In this document: positions 18,580-27,881 of the stretch, piece by piece
Position numbering within the stretch: position 1 is the stretch's first letter
Layout of the letters: every line of letters begins with the position of its first letter
From: CAVSUZ01 sp963791885
Lineage (GTDB): Bacteria > Pseudomonadota > Alphaproteobacteria > Acetobacterales > Acetobacteraceae
Assembly (NCBI GenBank): GCA_963791885.1
Contig: CAWBUL010000006.1
Location: 2,170,001-2,234,000, forward strand
Length of the DNA stretch: 64,000 nt
Direction of reading: 5' to 3'
Program-made: the position numbers and the translations under genes
The notes under the pieces: model-generated
What the model saw: only the letters and a program-made list of their open reading frames with translations
What the model was told of the DNA's origin: nothing
Database searches by the model: none

Positions 18580-19068
18580 ATGATTCACCATATTTCGATT
18601 TCCGCAGGCAATCCGCGCCATGTGGCTTCGGTGCTTGCGGAGGTGTTGGGCGGGAAGACCTATCCATTCCCCGGGCAGATTGCTGATTCGTTCATGGCGG
18701 TCAGCGGGGATGAGCATGGCACGATGATTGAGGTCTATCCGGCTGATACGACTCTTGTGGCAGGGAAGCGGGACGAAGAGCAGGTGAGTGGGCTGCGCGG
18801 ACAGAAACTGGCGGAGACCTCGCCGTTTCATGCGCTGCTATCAGTTCCGTCGAGCCAGGCGGAGATCGAGCGCATCGGCGCGCGCGAGGGCTGGCGCACG
18901 ACGCTGTATGGCCGGGGTGCCCCCGGGCAACCGCCGATGTTTCATGTCATCGAGTTCTGGGTGGAGAACCGGCTGATGCTGGAACTCGTACCGCAGGATC
19001 AGATCAGCGAATATACGACTCTGATCCAGCCGGCGAAGCTCGACGCGTTCTTCGGCGCTCGCGCCTGA
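18580..19068 (+). CDS. VOC/glyoxalase-like protein
   Basis: A 162-residue cytosolic protein starting MIHHISISAGNPRHVASVLA, the usual opening of VOC folds. The second half (FHALLSVPSSQAEIERI then HVIEFWVENRLMLELVPQD) supplies a possible metal-binding His/Glu pair. The function is unknown; VOC enzymes include isomerases, epimerases and dioxygenases. It has GGAGGGCTCC before the ATG and lies 19 bases after the binding protein, so it is probably in the operon. Confidence 0.65.
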   Translation: MIHHISISAGNPRHVASVLAEVLGGKTYPFPGQIADSFMAVSGDEHGTMIEVYPADTTLVAGKRDEEQVSGLRGQKLAETSPFHALLSVPSSQAEIERIGAREGWRTTLYGRGAPGQPPMFHVIEFWVENRLMLELVPQDQISEYTTLIQPAKLDAFFGARA

Positions 19069-19953
19069 ATGGAGGCGCGGCGCGTTCGCACGCCGGTTCT
19101 GGAGATTGCGTATCTGGAGGCGGGGCCAGCGGATGGCGTTCCGGTGGTGCTGCTGCACGGGTTTCCGGATGACCCGCACTGTTATGATGGCGTTGCGCCG
19201 ATGCTGGCGCAGGCGGGACATCGCGTGCTGGTGCCATGGCTGCGCGGGTATGGTCCGACGCGGTTCCTGCGCGACGACACGCCTCGGTCAGGAGAGCAAG
19301 CGGCGCTGGGCGTGGATGCGCGGGATTTTCTGGACGCGCTGGGGATCGAGCGTGCGGTGCTGGCCGGATATGACTGGGGCGGCCGCGCAGCGTGCATCGT
19401 GGCGGCGCTGTGGCCCGAGCGTGTGCGCGGCCTGGTGACGATCGGCGGGTACAACATCCAGGATATCGCGGCGGCGGGGCGGCCGGGAACGGCAGAGCGG
19501 GAGTGGCGATACTGGTATCAGTGGTATTTTCATACGGAACGGGGTCGGGCGGGGCTGGAAAAGAACCGCCGTGCGCTATGCCGGCTGATGTGGACGCTGT
19601 GGTCGCCGAACTACCGGTTCGATGATGCGACATATGAGCGGACGGCGGAGAGCTTCGACAATCCGGACTTCGTGGATGTGGTGATCCAGTCGTACAAGCA
19701 CCGCTACGGCAATGCGCCGGGCGATCCTGCGGTGGCGGAGGTGGAGGCGCGTCTGGCCGCGCAACCGACGATCACGGCGCCAACGATCATCCTGCACGGC
19801 GAAGCAGATGGCGTGACCGGTGTGCCGGATGCGGCGCGCGAGGCGCCACGATTTGCCGCGCTGAAGGACCGGCGCGTAATTCCGGTGGCAGGACACTTTC
19901 TGCCACGGGAGACGCCCGACGAAGTGGTGCGGGCGGTACGGGCGTTCGGGTAG
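19069..19953 (+). CDS. Alpha/beta hydrolase, epoxide hydrolase/dehalogenase type
   Basis: A 294-residue hydrolase. The oxyanion strand is VVLLHGFPDDPHCYD. The nucleophile is Asp102 in LAGYDWGGRAA rather than Ser, which places it with epoxide hydrolases and haloalkane dehalogenases. The acid residue is in ILHGEADGVTG, and the catalytic His in PVAGHFLPRETPD. It directly follows the VOC gene stop (TGAATG). It ends the operon; a hairpin follows 8 bases after the stop. Confidence 0.85.
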   Translation: MEARRVRTPVLEIAYLEAGPADGVPVVLLHGFPDDPHCYDGVAPMLAQAGHRVLVPWLRGYGPTRFLRDDTPRSGEQAALGVDARDFLDALGIERAVLAGYDWGGRAACIVAALWPERVRGLVTIGGYNIQDIAAAGRPGTAEREWRYWYQWYFHTERGRAGLEKNRRALCRLMWTLWSPNYRFDDATYERTAESFDNPDFVDVVIQSYKHRYGNAPGDPAVAEVEARLAAQPTITAPTIILHGEADGVTGVPDAAREAPRFAALKDRRVIPVAGHFLPRETPDEVVRAVRAFG

Positions 19954-19960
19954 AACGTCT

Positions 19961-19987
19961 GCGGCCCAAACAGGCGGTTCGGGCCGC
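19961..19987. terminator. Bidirectional terminator-like hairpin
   Basis: GCGGCCC (19961-19967) pairs with GGGCCGC (19981-19987) around a 13-base loop. It lies in the 41-base gap between the convergent hydrolase and enolase-superfamily genes. There is no long T run on either side. Confidence 0.5.
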
Positions 19988-19994
19988 GTCGCTA

Positions 19995-21140
19995 TCAAAC
20001 GAGATTATCGTTGATATAGTCGAAGTTGATGTCGTCGCCGAGGCCGGGCGTCTGAGACGGGTGGACATAGCCATCCTTGTCCATCGGATCAGGCCGGGCG
20101 TTCAGGTATTGCGGGACCTCCTCATAGTCCAGGAAGGGATGGAGCAGGCCGCGCTCATACCAGCGGCCGTTCTTCTGGACGGCGCAGAGCGTGAGATTGC
20201 CGGCACCGCCGCCGTGGATTTCGCAATCCATACCGAAGGCTTCGGCGAGGTGGATGATCTTCAGGCTGGGGCTGATGCCGCCGACATCGTGGGCGCCAGT
20301 GCGGGTCAGGTCGCAAGCGCCGGCTTTGATCCACTCGGCGCGGGTGTGGAACTTGCCGTCCATGCTCTCCGGGCCGATGACAGGGATGTCGAGGTTGGCG
20401 GCGAGCCAAGCGTAGGAGCTCATCGACGCTTCGTTCATCGGCTCCTCGTACCAATAATAGCCAAGGTTCTGAAGCTCGCGGCCGAGCCATAGAGCGTCGC
20501 CGCGGGAATAGCCGTGATAGGCATCGAGCATCAGTGGCACGTCGGGGCCAACGGCTTCGCGGACGGCAGCGCAGGCTTTGACGTCCATGCGCACGTCGGG
20601 AGCGAAGGAGACGGGCTTCATCCAGGTGTGGAGCTTGATCGCCTTATAGCCGCGGCCGAGGAGCCACTCCGCATAGCGGGCGTAATCTTCCGGTGTGGCG
20701 AGGCCGTCTTTCATTTCGTCGCCGCACATCGTGCTGCCATACGCCGGAACTTTGTCGCGGTAGGCGCCGATGAGCTTGTAGACGGGGACGCTGAGCTTGC
20801 GGCCGGCAAGGTCCCAGAGGGCGAGATCGACGATGGCGAGGGTGCGATCGGTCAGCTGGTCGCCGCTGCCGCGCTGCCAATGTGCGAGATCCTGCCAGAT
20901 CTTCTCCCGGTCGAAGGGGTCCTGGCCGATGACGACGTGACGGATGAAGCCGTTGAGGAGATGGGGACGGACGGCTTCGACAGGGCTGAGGGAATGGCCC
21001 TGGGTTCCGTCATCGGTTGTGAGGGTGAGCAGTGCCTGGCGCGCATCGTTGGGATCGCCGGGGTGAGTGTGGCCATCGCTGTCGCGGACCTGGCGGGAGG
21101 TGTAGCGGAACACCTTGACGGAGATATCGGTGATTTTCAT
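19995..21140 (-). CDS. Enolase-superfamily (mandelate racemase/muconate lactonizing) enzyme
   Basis: A 381-residue protein with a capping domain (residues 1-125) and a barrel. RGYKAIKLHTWMKP carries the basic catalytic strand. The metal ligands are in PLMLDAYHGYS, YYWYEEPMNE and PVIGPESMDGK, and a His is in MDCEIHGGGAGN. Family members dehydrate or epimerise sugar acids or open lactones, and the substrate is not resolved. It lies downstream of the FadR-type regulator gene on the same strand but has a TGTCAT-CGT-ATGACA site of its own just upstream. Confidence 0.88.
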   Translation of the reverse strand: MKITDISVKVFRYTSRQVRDSDGHTHPGDPNDARQALLTLTTDDGTQGHSLSPVEAVRPHLLNGFIRHVVIGQDPFDREKIWQDLAHWQRGSGDQLTDRTLAIVDLALWDLAGRKLSVPVYKLIGAYRDKVPAYGSTMCGDEMKDGLATPEDYARYAEWLLGRGYKAIKLHTWMKPVSFAPDVRMDVKACAAVREAVGPDVPLMLDAYHGYSRGDALWLGRELQNLGYYWYEEPMNEASMSSYAWLAANLDIPVIGPESMDGKFHTRAEWIKAGACDLTRTGAHDVGGISPSLKIIHLAEAFGMDCEIHGGGAGNLTLCAVQKNGRWYERGLLHPFLDYEEVPQYLNARPDPMDKDGYVHPSQTPGLGDDINFDYINDNLV

Positions 21141-21171
21141 GCGGTCTGTTTCCTGCCCGGGCTGAACCTCC

Positions 21172-21186
21172 TGTCATCGTATGACA
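21172..21186. promoter_or_regulatory. Inverted repeat, likely FadR-family operator
   Basis: TGTCAT-CGT-ATGACA is a perfect 6+6 inverted repeat, 32 bases before the enolase-superfamily gene start. The same half-sites occur at 22091-22102 in front of the divergent importer operon, which points to one regulator binding both. Confidence 0.6.
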
Positions 21187-21208
21187 TGATAAAGGGACCG
21201 GCAAGCGG

Positions 21209-22009
21209 TCAGCCGGCGGCGCTGCGTCTGCGGAGGTCGCGGGGAGCGGCTGGATTGAGAAGCGCCCGATAGCGCGCGAGGCTGCTGGCGAGGTGGGCCC
21301 GCATGGCCTCTCGGGCGGCGGAGGAATCGCGGCGGGAGATGGCGTCGACGATCCGGCGATGCTCCTGCTGGACCTGTGCGAGGTAGGCGGACTGGGCCTC
21401 GGCGCTGGTGTGGCGGAGGCGCACGCTTTGGCGCGGGATGATGAACTGGCCGAGATAGCGCAGGAAATCGACGAAGAAGCTGTTGCCGGTGGCTTCGGCG
21501 ATCGCGCGATGGAGCTGAATATCGGCCTCGACGCCAGGGTCGCCGCGGGAAAGGGCATCATCGACGTCGGCGAGGGCGGCTGCCACATGGCGGCGCGCCT
21601 GGGTGGTCCGGCGCTCGGCAGCAAGGGCGGCGGCTTCGGTTTCGACGGCGATGCGCAGTTCCATGACGTCCAGGACACGCTGCAAGGAGTCGAGTTGGTC
21701 CGGGTCTATGCGGAAGGGGCGGTTGTTGTTCTGTTCGGCGACGAAGGCGCCCACCCCCTGGCGGGTGAGGACCAGGCCGTCGGCGCGGAGGGCCGCGACC
21801 GCCTCGCGAACCACGGTGCGGCTGACACCGAGTGAGGCGACGAGTTGCTGCTCGGTCGGGAGTTTGGCACCGGGTGCCAGGGCGCCCGAGAGGATCTGCT
21901 GGCGCAGACGCTGGACGAGATCCTCGGTGAGGCGACGAGCCGGGGCGAGCGGAGCTAGAAGGCTGAGAGTCGCCTCGGTTTTAGTCCCATTGGCGGCTTC
22001 GCTGGTCAT
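21209..22009 (-). CDS. GntR family regulator, FadR/FCD subfamily
   Basis: A 266-residue regulator. The winged helix (about residues 25-95) includes ILSGALAPGAKLPTEQQLV and LGVSRTVVREAVAALRADGL. The FCD ligand domain follows, with potential metal residues in ADIQLHRAIAEATG, QEHRRIVDAI and AMRAHLASSL. FCD regulators sense sugar acids or other carboxylates. Its position between two enolase-superfamily units, with matching palindromes in front of both, indicates control of uptake and catabolism of one sugar acid. Confidence 0.9.
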   Translation of the reverse strand: MTSEAANGTKTEATLSLLAPLAPARRLTEDLVQRLRQQILSGALAPGAKLPTEQQLVASLGVSRTVVREAVAALRADGLVLTRQGVGAFVAEQNNNRPFRIDPDQLDSLQRVLDVMELRIAVETEAAALAAERRTTQARRHVAAALADVDDALSRGDPGVEADIQLHRAIAEATGNSFFVDFLRYLGQFIIPRQSVRLRHTSAEAQSAYLAQVQQEHRRIVDAISRRDSSAAREAMRAHLASSLARYRALLNPAAPRDLRRRSAAG

Positions 22010-22090
22010 GGCGGCGGTTTCCGGTTTCCTGCCGCGCGGCCTATGTAGGCGGTTGACGATGGCCGGCCGGCGTGCTTCTACTCATCACGT

Positions 22091-22102
22091 TGTCATATGA
22101 CA
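22091..22102. promoter_or_regulatory. Perfect 12-bp palindrome, likely operator for the GntR regulator
   Basis: TGTCATATGACA lies between the regulator gene (start 22009) and the divergent importer operon (start 22176). It shares both half-sites with the 21172 element but has no spacer. It is placed to control the importer promoter and possibly the regulator's own. Confidence 0.6.
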
Positions 22103-22175
22103 TGCCAACCAGTCCATGTCCATCATAAGTTCACCGTTCAGGTGACACCCGTTCAGTTGATGCCGGGAGGAAGCG

Positions 22176-24093
22176 ATGCAGTTTGCTCGTCGTGACGTTC
22201 TGAAACTGGCCGCGGGCAGTGCGGCTGTTCTCGCGGCGCCACGGCTGGGCCGGGCCGCGCCAGGCGAGCTGCATGAGGCGCCCGGGTTGGCAGGCGGCAA
22301 GCTGCCGCCCGTAGCCCAGCGAGTGCCGAAGAATCCGGAAGTGGTGCAGCTCGGCGGGGTCGGGCAGTATGGCGGGACGATCCGGACTGCCGTGCGCGGC
22401 GATGCCGACCACAACGCGATTCTGCGCGTCGTCGGGAATATGGGGCTGACACGCTGGACGCCGGATTTCAGCAAGGCGATTCCGAACGTGGCGGAAAGCT
22501 GGACGACGAACGCGGATTCGTCCGTCTATACGTTCAAACTTAGGGAGGGAACGCGCTGGTCGGACGGACAGCCGTTCACGGCGGACGACATCATTTTCTT
22601 CACCGACGATCTGCTGCCGAATACGCAATTCTATGCCGCGCCGCCGCCGCAATATGTGATCGACGGCAAGCTGATGCGCGGCGAGAAGGTGGATGATTAC
22701 ACGGTGCGGCTGATCTTCGCGGGGCCGTATCTGACGTTTCCGGAGCGGCTGGCGGGGCCGCTGGGACAGCACCCCGTGCTGTATGCCAAGCATTTTTGCA
22801 GCCAGTTCATGCCGAAATACAATCCGAATATCGACAAGCTGCTGGCCGAGACGAAGCAGCCGAACTGGGCGGCGCTGTTTCGGCAGCATTGTGGGGATAT
22901 CGAAACCCCGGCGCGCTGGGCCAATCCCGACCGCCCGGTACTGGACCCCTGGGTGGTGAAGTCGCCGTATACGGGCGGGGCGACTGAGGTTGTGCTCACG
23001 CGCAACCCGTTTTTCTGGCAGGTTGATACCGCGGGTAACCAGTTACCGTACGCGGATGCGCTGAGCTTCAAGGTTATCTCCGACATCCAGTCCATCGTGC
23101 TGGCGGCTGTGGGCGGGCAGATGGACCTTGAGCTACGGCATGTGGCTCTGATCAACAACAAGCCTGTGCTGGCGCAGCATGCGAAGAGCGGCCATTATCA
23201 TCTGATCGAGCTGGACTCGACGGATGTCTCCGCGGCAGGTCTGTTCCTGAACCAGACGGATAAGAACTCGCCTTTGCGCGCGCTGCTGACCAATCATGAG
23301 TTCCGGCGCGCACTGTCGCATGCAATCGACCGGGACGAAGTCAATCAGATCGTATTTCTGGGACAAAGCCAGCCATGGCAGACGAGTCCGCTGCCGCAGG
23401 ACCGTTTCTATAACAAGCAGCTTGCAGAGCAGTATCTGGCGTTCGATCTCAAGACGGCGAACGATATTCTGGACAAGCTAGGGCTGACGAAGCGGGATAA
23501 TTCCGGATTCCGGCTGATGCCGGAGAGCGGCCGGATCGTGATTACGGCAGACGCGGATGTAGAGGCCCCGCAACTGATCGACGTGCTGCAGCTGATCAAA
23601 CCGCATTGGGCAAAGATCGGGGTAGATCTGGCGATCAAACCGATGGAGCGGTCGCTGTTCTACGAGCGTGCGCAGAACAACGACTATGATATCGGGATTA
23701 TGGCGCTGCCGGGCGGCCTGCATCCTTATACTGATCCCCGGGCGTGGCTATCGGTGCAACCGCTCGAACTCGCGCGAAAGCCTGCCCTGGGTTCACTGGT
23801 ATCAGAGCGGCGGAAAGATGGGAGAGAAGCCGTCGCCCAGCATGATCCAGCGATTACAATTGTGGGATCAGTGGAAGCAGGCGGCGACTCAGGACAAGGC
23901 CGATGCACTGTTCAAGCAGATCCTGCAGCTGGCGGCCGACGCATTCGAGGTGATCGGGATCGCGCAGGGAACGACTGTGTTCGGCGTGTGCAGCGATACG
24001 CTGCATAATGTGCCGGCGAAGATGCCGATGGGGTGGGAGTATCCGACACCGGCGCCGACCCTGCCGCAGCAATACTGGTTCTCGAAGGCCTGA
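22176..24093 (+). pseudogene. Family 5 (Opp/Dpp-type) binding protein, frameshifted
   Basis: The gene starts MQFARRDVLKLAAGSAAVLA, with an RR signal suggesting Tat export, after GGGAGGAAGCG. It reads as an SBP family 5 protein up to HPYTDPRAWLSVQP (about 23762). The correct continuation, SNSRESLPWVHWYQSGGK, is in the next frame and runs to a TGA at 24091-24093. One extra base near 23763 explains the shift; without correction translation ends at 24008. Both parts are otherwise intact, so it is either a very recent lesion or an assembly error. Related proteins bind oligosaccharides or sugar-acid oligomers as well as peptides. Confidence 0.85.
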
Positions 24094-25076
24094 TGCCGCG
24101 CTTCATCATCCGCAGGCTGTTGGGGATGATCCCGTTCATCATCCTCGTGTCGTTCACCGTCTTCGTGCTGATCAAGCTGCCGCCGGGCGACTTCGTGTCC
24201 AACTACGCGGCGAATCTCTCGGCGTCGGGCGAGACGGTGAACCAGGCGACGCTGATCCAGATGCGTCAGGAATTCGGACTGAACCAGCCGTTTCTGTTGC
24301 AATACGGGCACTGGATCTGGGGCGTGGTGCACGGGAATTTCGGCTATTCGTTCAAGTGGCAGCAGCCGGTCGGATCACTGATCGGGGAGCGGCTCGGGCT
24401 GACGCTGGTGCTGTCCGTGTCCGCGCTGCTGTTCACCTGGGCGGTGGCGTTGCCGATCGGCGTGTTCAGCGCGGTGCGGCGGTACACGATCGCCGACTAC
24501 GTTGTCACGTTCATAAGTTTTCTTGGGCTCTCCGTGCCGGGATTTCTGCTGGGCCTGGTGCTGATGTATGTCGGCGTCACGGTGTTCGGGGAGAATCTCG
24601 GCGGACTTTTTTCACCGCATTACCTGAATGCACCGTGGTCGCTCGGGCGGATGCTCGATCTGCTGCGGCACTTGTGGATCCCAATGGTCATTCTGGGGAT
24701 TCAGGGATCGGCGAGTCTGATCCGCATTATGCGGGCGAACCTGATCGACCAGTTGCATCAACCTTATGTCGATACGGCTAGGGCGAAGGGTCTGCGCGAG
24801 GTCACGCTGCTCGTGCGGTATCCGATCCGCGTCGCGCTGAACCCGTTCGTGAGCACGCTGGGCTGGGTGTTGCCGAACCTGATTTCGGGTTCGGTGATCC
24901 TGTCGATCGTGCTGAACCTGCCGACGGCGGGGCCGATGCTGTTCGATGCATTGCTGGCGCAGGACCAGTTCCTCGCGGGCGCGTTCCTGTTGCTACTCTG
25001 CGCATTGACGGTCCTCGGCACCCTCCTCTCGGACATCCTGCTCGCGCTTCTCGATCCCAGGATCCGCATGCAATGA
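24093..25076 (+). CDS. Opp/Dpp-type ABC permease (OppB-like)
   Basis: A 327-residue permease starting MPRFIIRRLLGMIPFIILVS, the standard OppB/DppB opening. It has PPGDFVSNYAANLS and a long first periplasmic loop. The docking loop is DTARAKGLREVTLLVRYPIR, followed by VALNPFVSTLG. The ATG overlaps the binding-protein stop (TGATG), and the stop overlaps the next gene (ATGA). The long upstream extension in the same frame is part of the binding-protein gene. Confidence 0.92.
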   Translation: MPRFIIRRLLGMIPFIILVSFTVFVLIKLPPGDFVSNYAANLSASGETVNQATLIQMRQEFGLNQPFLLQYGHWIWGVVHGNFGYSFKWQQPVGSLIGERLGLTLVLSVSALLFTWAVALPIGVFSAVRRYTIADYVVTFISFLGLSVPGFLLGLVLMYVGVTVFGENLGGLFSPHYLNAPWSLGRMLDLLRHLWIPMVILGIQGSASLIRIMRANLIDQLHQPYVDTARAKGLREVTLLVRYPIRVALNPFVSTLGWVLPNLISGSVILSIVLNLPTAGPMLFDALLAQDQFLAGAFLLLLCALTVLGTLLSDILLALLDPRIRMQ

Positions 25077-26188
25077 GCGCAACTGTTGGCGATGTTGCGT
25101 TGCCGGTTGCGGCAGCGGCGACGGCCTCCGAACGGCGGCTGTTCTGGCTGCGCTTCAAGCGGCACAAGCTGGCGATGGCAGGATTGGTGGTGACGCTGCT
25201 GCTGTACCTGATCGCGATTTTCGCCGAGGTCGTGGCGCCGTTCGACCCGAACCATAGCAGCGCACGGCTGGTGTATCATCCGCCGCAGGCGATCCACTGG
25301 CTGGATGACGGGTCGTTCCATCCGTATGTGCTGGCCTTCCAGTTGAAGCGCGATCCGGTGACGCTGGCTGCGACCTATGTGCCCGACCTCAACAAGAAAG
25401 TTTATCTCGGGCTGTGGGTGAAGGGCGACCCCTACGACATGTGGGGAGTATTCCCCGGCGACCGGCATTTGTTCGGTCCGGTTGATCCGGATCAGACGGT
25501 GTTCCTGTTTGGAGCGGACCGGCTCGGGCGGGATATGCTCAGCCGCATTGTCTACGGCGCGCGCGCTTCTCTCTCCATCGGCATTGTCGGCGTGACATGC
25601 AGCCTGATCCTGGGGATTCTGTTCGGTGGTATCTCGGGATATTATGGCGGCCGCGTGGATTGGGCGGTGCAGCGGGTGATCGAATTCATCATATCACTGC
25701 CGACGATTCCGATCTGGCTGGCGATGGCGGCGGCGCTGCCGAGAAGCTGGTCACCACTGACGACGTATTTCTGCATCACGCTGATCATATCGCTGATCGG
25801 GTGGACGGAGTTGGCGCGGGTGGTACGCGGGCGGTTCCTGGCGATACGGTCGGAAACATACGTAACAGCGGCCTGGCTGGATGGGTGCAGCCAGAAGCGG
25901 ATCATTTTCCGGCACATGCTGCCTTCACTGGCGAGCCACATCATCGCCTCGGTGACCTTGGCCATTCCGATGATGATATTGGCCGAGACTGCGCTGAGCT
26001 TCCTCGGGATTGGCCTGCAGCCGCCAGCGATTTCCTGGGGCGCGCTGCTGACGGAAGCGCAGGACGTGAACTCACTGGCGGAGGCGCCGTGGCTGCTGCT
26101 GCCCGGCGTTGCAGTGGCCGTCACCGTCCTGGCGCTGAATTTCCTCGGCGACGGGCTACGCGACGCGGCGGATCCCCATGCTCACTAG
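25073..26188 (+). CDS. Opp/Dpp-type ABC permease (OppC-like), with long periplasmic insert
   Basis: A 371-residue permease, longer than the usual 290-300 because about 90 residues (HWLDDGSFHPYVLAFQLKRD to DQTVFLFGADRLGRDML) follow the first helix. Similar inserts occur in importers that carry sugar oligomers rather than simple peptides. The docking loop is TAAWLDGCSQKRIIFRHMLP. It pairs with the preceding OppB-like protein. Confidence 0.92.
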   Translation: MSATVGDVALPVAAAATASERRLFWLRFKRHKLAMAGLVVTLLLYLIAIFAEVVAPFDPNHSSARLVYHPPQAIHWLDDGSFHPYVLAFQLKRDPVTLAATYVPDLNKKVYLGLWVKGDPYDMWGVFPGDRHLFGPVDPDQTVFLFGADRLGRDMLSRIVYGARASLSIGIVGVTCSLILGILFGGISGYYGGRVDWAVQRVIEFIISLPTIPIWLAMAAALPRSWSPLTTYFCITLIISLIGWTELARVVRGRFLAIRSETYVTAAWLDGCSQKRIIFRHMLPSLASHIIASVTLAIPMMILAETALSFLGIGLQPPAISWGALLTEAQDVNSLAEAPWLLLPGVAVAVTVLALNFLGDGLRDAADPHAH

Positions 26189-27881
26189 CCCGGAAGACGC
26201 AGCGCCCATCCTGGAGCTGCGCGATCTGCGCACAGTCTTCCCGCTGGCGAACGGGAGCGAGCTGAAGGCGGTGGACGGCGTGAGCTTCACGCTGCATCGC
26301 GGTCGCACGCTGTGCATCGTGGGAGAGAGCGGGAGCGGAAAAAGTATCACCGCGCGGTCCATCATGCAGATCGTGGGCGCGCCGGGGCGGATCGCCGGCG
26401 GGCAAATCCTTTATCACGCGCGGGTCGGGCAGAAGCCGGTGGATATTGCGCAGCTGCATCCTCGGGGCGCCGATATGCGGGCGCTGCGCGGGCGCAATAT
26501 CGCGATGATCTTCCAGGAGCCGATGACGTCATTGTCGCCGATTCACAAAATCGGCTGGCAGATCGGGGAGCCGCTGCTGGCCCACCGGATGGCGGATCGG
26601 AAGACGGCGAAGCGGCGGGCGATTGAGCTGTTGCGGCAGGTGGAGATTCCGAATCCCCAGAGCGCGGTCGATCGCTATCCGTTCGAGTTCAGCGGCGGGA
26701 TGCGGCAGCGGGCGATGATTGCGATGGCGCTTGCCTGCGATCCAAAGATCCTGATCGCGGATGAGCCGACCACCGCGCTGGACGTGACGACGCAGGCCGA
26801 GGTGCTGCGGCTAATCAAGCGACTGCAGCGGGAAAACGGGCTGGCGGTGCTGTTCATCACGCATGACATGGGCGTGGTGGCGCAGATCGCTGACGACGTC
26901 CTGGTGATGTGCCAGGGACGCGTGGTGGAGCATGGTCCGGTGGAGCAGATCTTCTATGCGCCGGAGCATCCGTACACCCAGCGCCTGCTGGAGGCGTCGC
27001 AGAAACTGGGGATGGCGGCGCCGCCGGCCCGGCCCGTCGTGAATGCGACGCAGCCTCTTTTGCAAGTGCGCGGCGTGACGTTGGCGTATCCCCCCCAAAC
27101 GAGCCTGTTTCGCAAGCCCATAGTGCCTCCGCCGGCCGTGCGCGACGTCAGTTTCGATCTGTTCGAGGGTGAGAATCTTGGCATCGTGGGGGAAAGCGGG
27201 TCAGGGAAGACGACCCTTGGCAACTGCCTGATCCGGGTACTGACGCCCGGCAACGGGGAGATCGTTTATCGGAAGCGCGATGGCAACGAGGTTGATCTGG
27301 TCAAGCTGGACCGGGCGGGGTTGCGGCCGGTGCATCGGGAAATCCGCATGGTGTTCCAGGATCCGTTCGCGTCGCTGAATCCGCGGATGACAGTGGCCCA
27401 GGTTGTCGGCGAGCCGTTGCTGGTGAACGGATTGCTATCAGGGCGAGCGCTCTCGGCTCGGGTTTCCGAGTTGCTGACGAAAGTGGGGCTGCCGCCGGAT
27501 GCAGGGCAGCGGTATCCGCACGCGTTCAGCGGCGGACAGCGCCAGCGGATCGTGATCGCGCGGGCGCTGGCGCTGGATCCTCGGCTGATCATCGCGGATG
27601 AAGCGACCTCGGCGCTGGATGTGACGCTGCGCGGGCAGATCCTGGATCTGTTGTTGGCGCTGCAGAAACCGCTGGGCTTGAGCTTCGTACTGATCAGCCA
27701 TGATCTTGGCGTTATTCGTTATTTCTGTAACCGGATTGCAGTGATGTATCGCGGGCAGATCGTCGAGATGGGGCCGTCCGACGACATCTGCTTCCGTCCG
27801 CGTGAAGCCTACACCAAGGCGCTTCTGGCGGCGGTCCCGGAAGCAGATCCAAGGCGGCGCAACCTGCTGGAGGCGGCATGA
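26178..27881 (+). CDS. Fused two-domain ABC ATPase (OppD-OppF type)
   Basis: A 567-residue protein with two complete ATPase domains. The first (about residues 10-270) has Walker A VGESGSGKSIT, signature FSGGMRQRAMI and Walker B ILIADEPTTALD. The second (about 290-560) has VGESGSGKTTL, FSGGQRQRIVI and LIIADEATSALD. The fusion supplies both motors for the OppB/OppC pair. It starts 11 bases inside the previous gene, and its stop overlaps the next start by ATGA. Confidence 0.93.
   Translation: MLTSPEDAAPILELRDLRTVFPLANGSELKAVDGVSFTLHRGRTLCIVGESGSGKSITARSIMQIVGAPGRIAGGQILYHARVGQKPVDIAQLHPRGADMRALRGRNIAMIFQEPMTSLSPIHKIGWQIGEPLLAHRMADRKTAKRRAIELLRQVEIPNPQSAVDRYPFEFSGGMRQRAMIAMALACDPKILIADEPTTALDVTTQAEVLRLIKRLQRENGLAVLFITHDMGVVAQIADDVLVMCQGRVVEHGPVEQIFYAPEHPYTQRLLEASQKLGMAAPPARPVVNATQPLLQVRGVTLAYPPQTSLFRKPIVPPPAVRDVSFDLFEGENLGIVGESGSGKTTLGNCLIRVLTPGNGEIVYRKRDGNEVDLVKLDRAGLRPVHREIRMVFQDPFASLNPRMTVAQVVGEPLLVNGLLSGRALSARVSELLTKVGLPPDAGQRYPHAFSGGQRQRIVIARALALDPRLIIADEATSALDVTLRGQILDLLLALQKPLGLSFVLISHDLGVIRYFCNRIAVMYRGQIVEMGPSDDICFRPREAYTKALLAAVPEADPRRRNLLEAA

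Noticed and set aside
22176..24093. Programmed ribosomal frameshift as explanation for the split genes
   Set aside because: No slippery heptamer or following hairpin is visible at any of the four sites, and these families do not use frameshifting.
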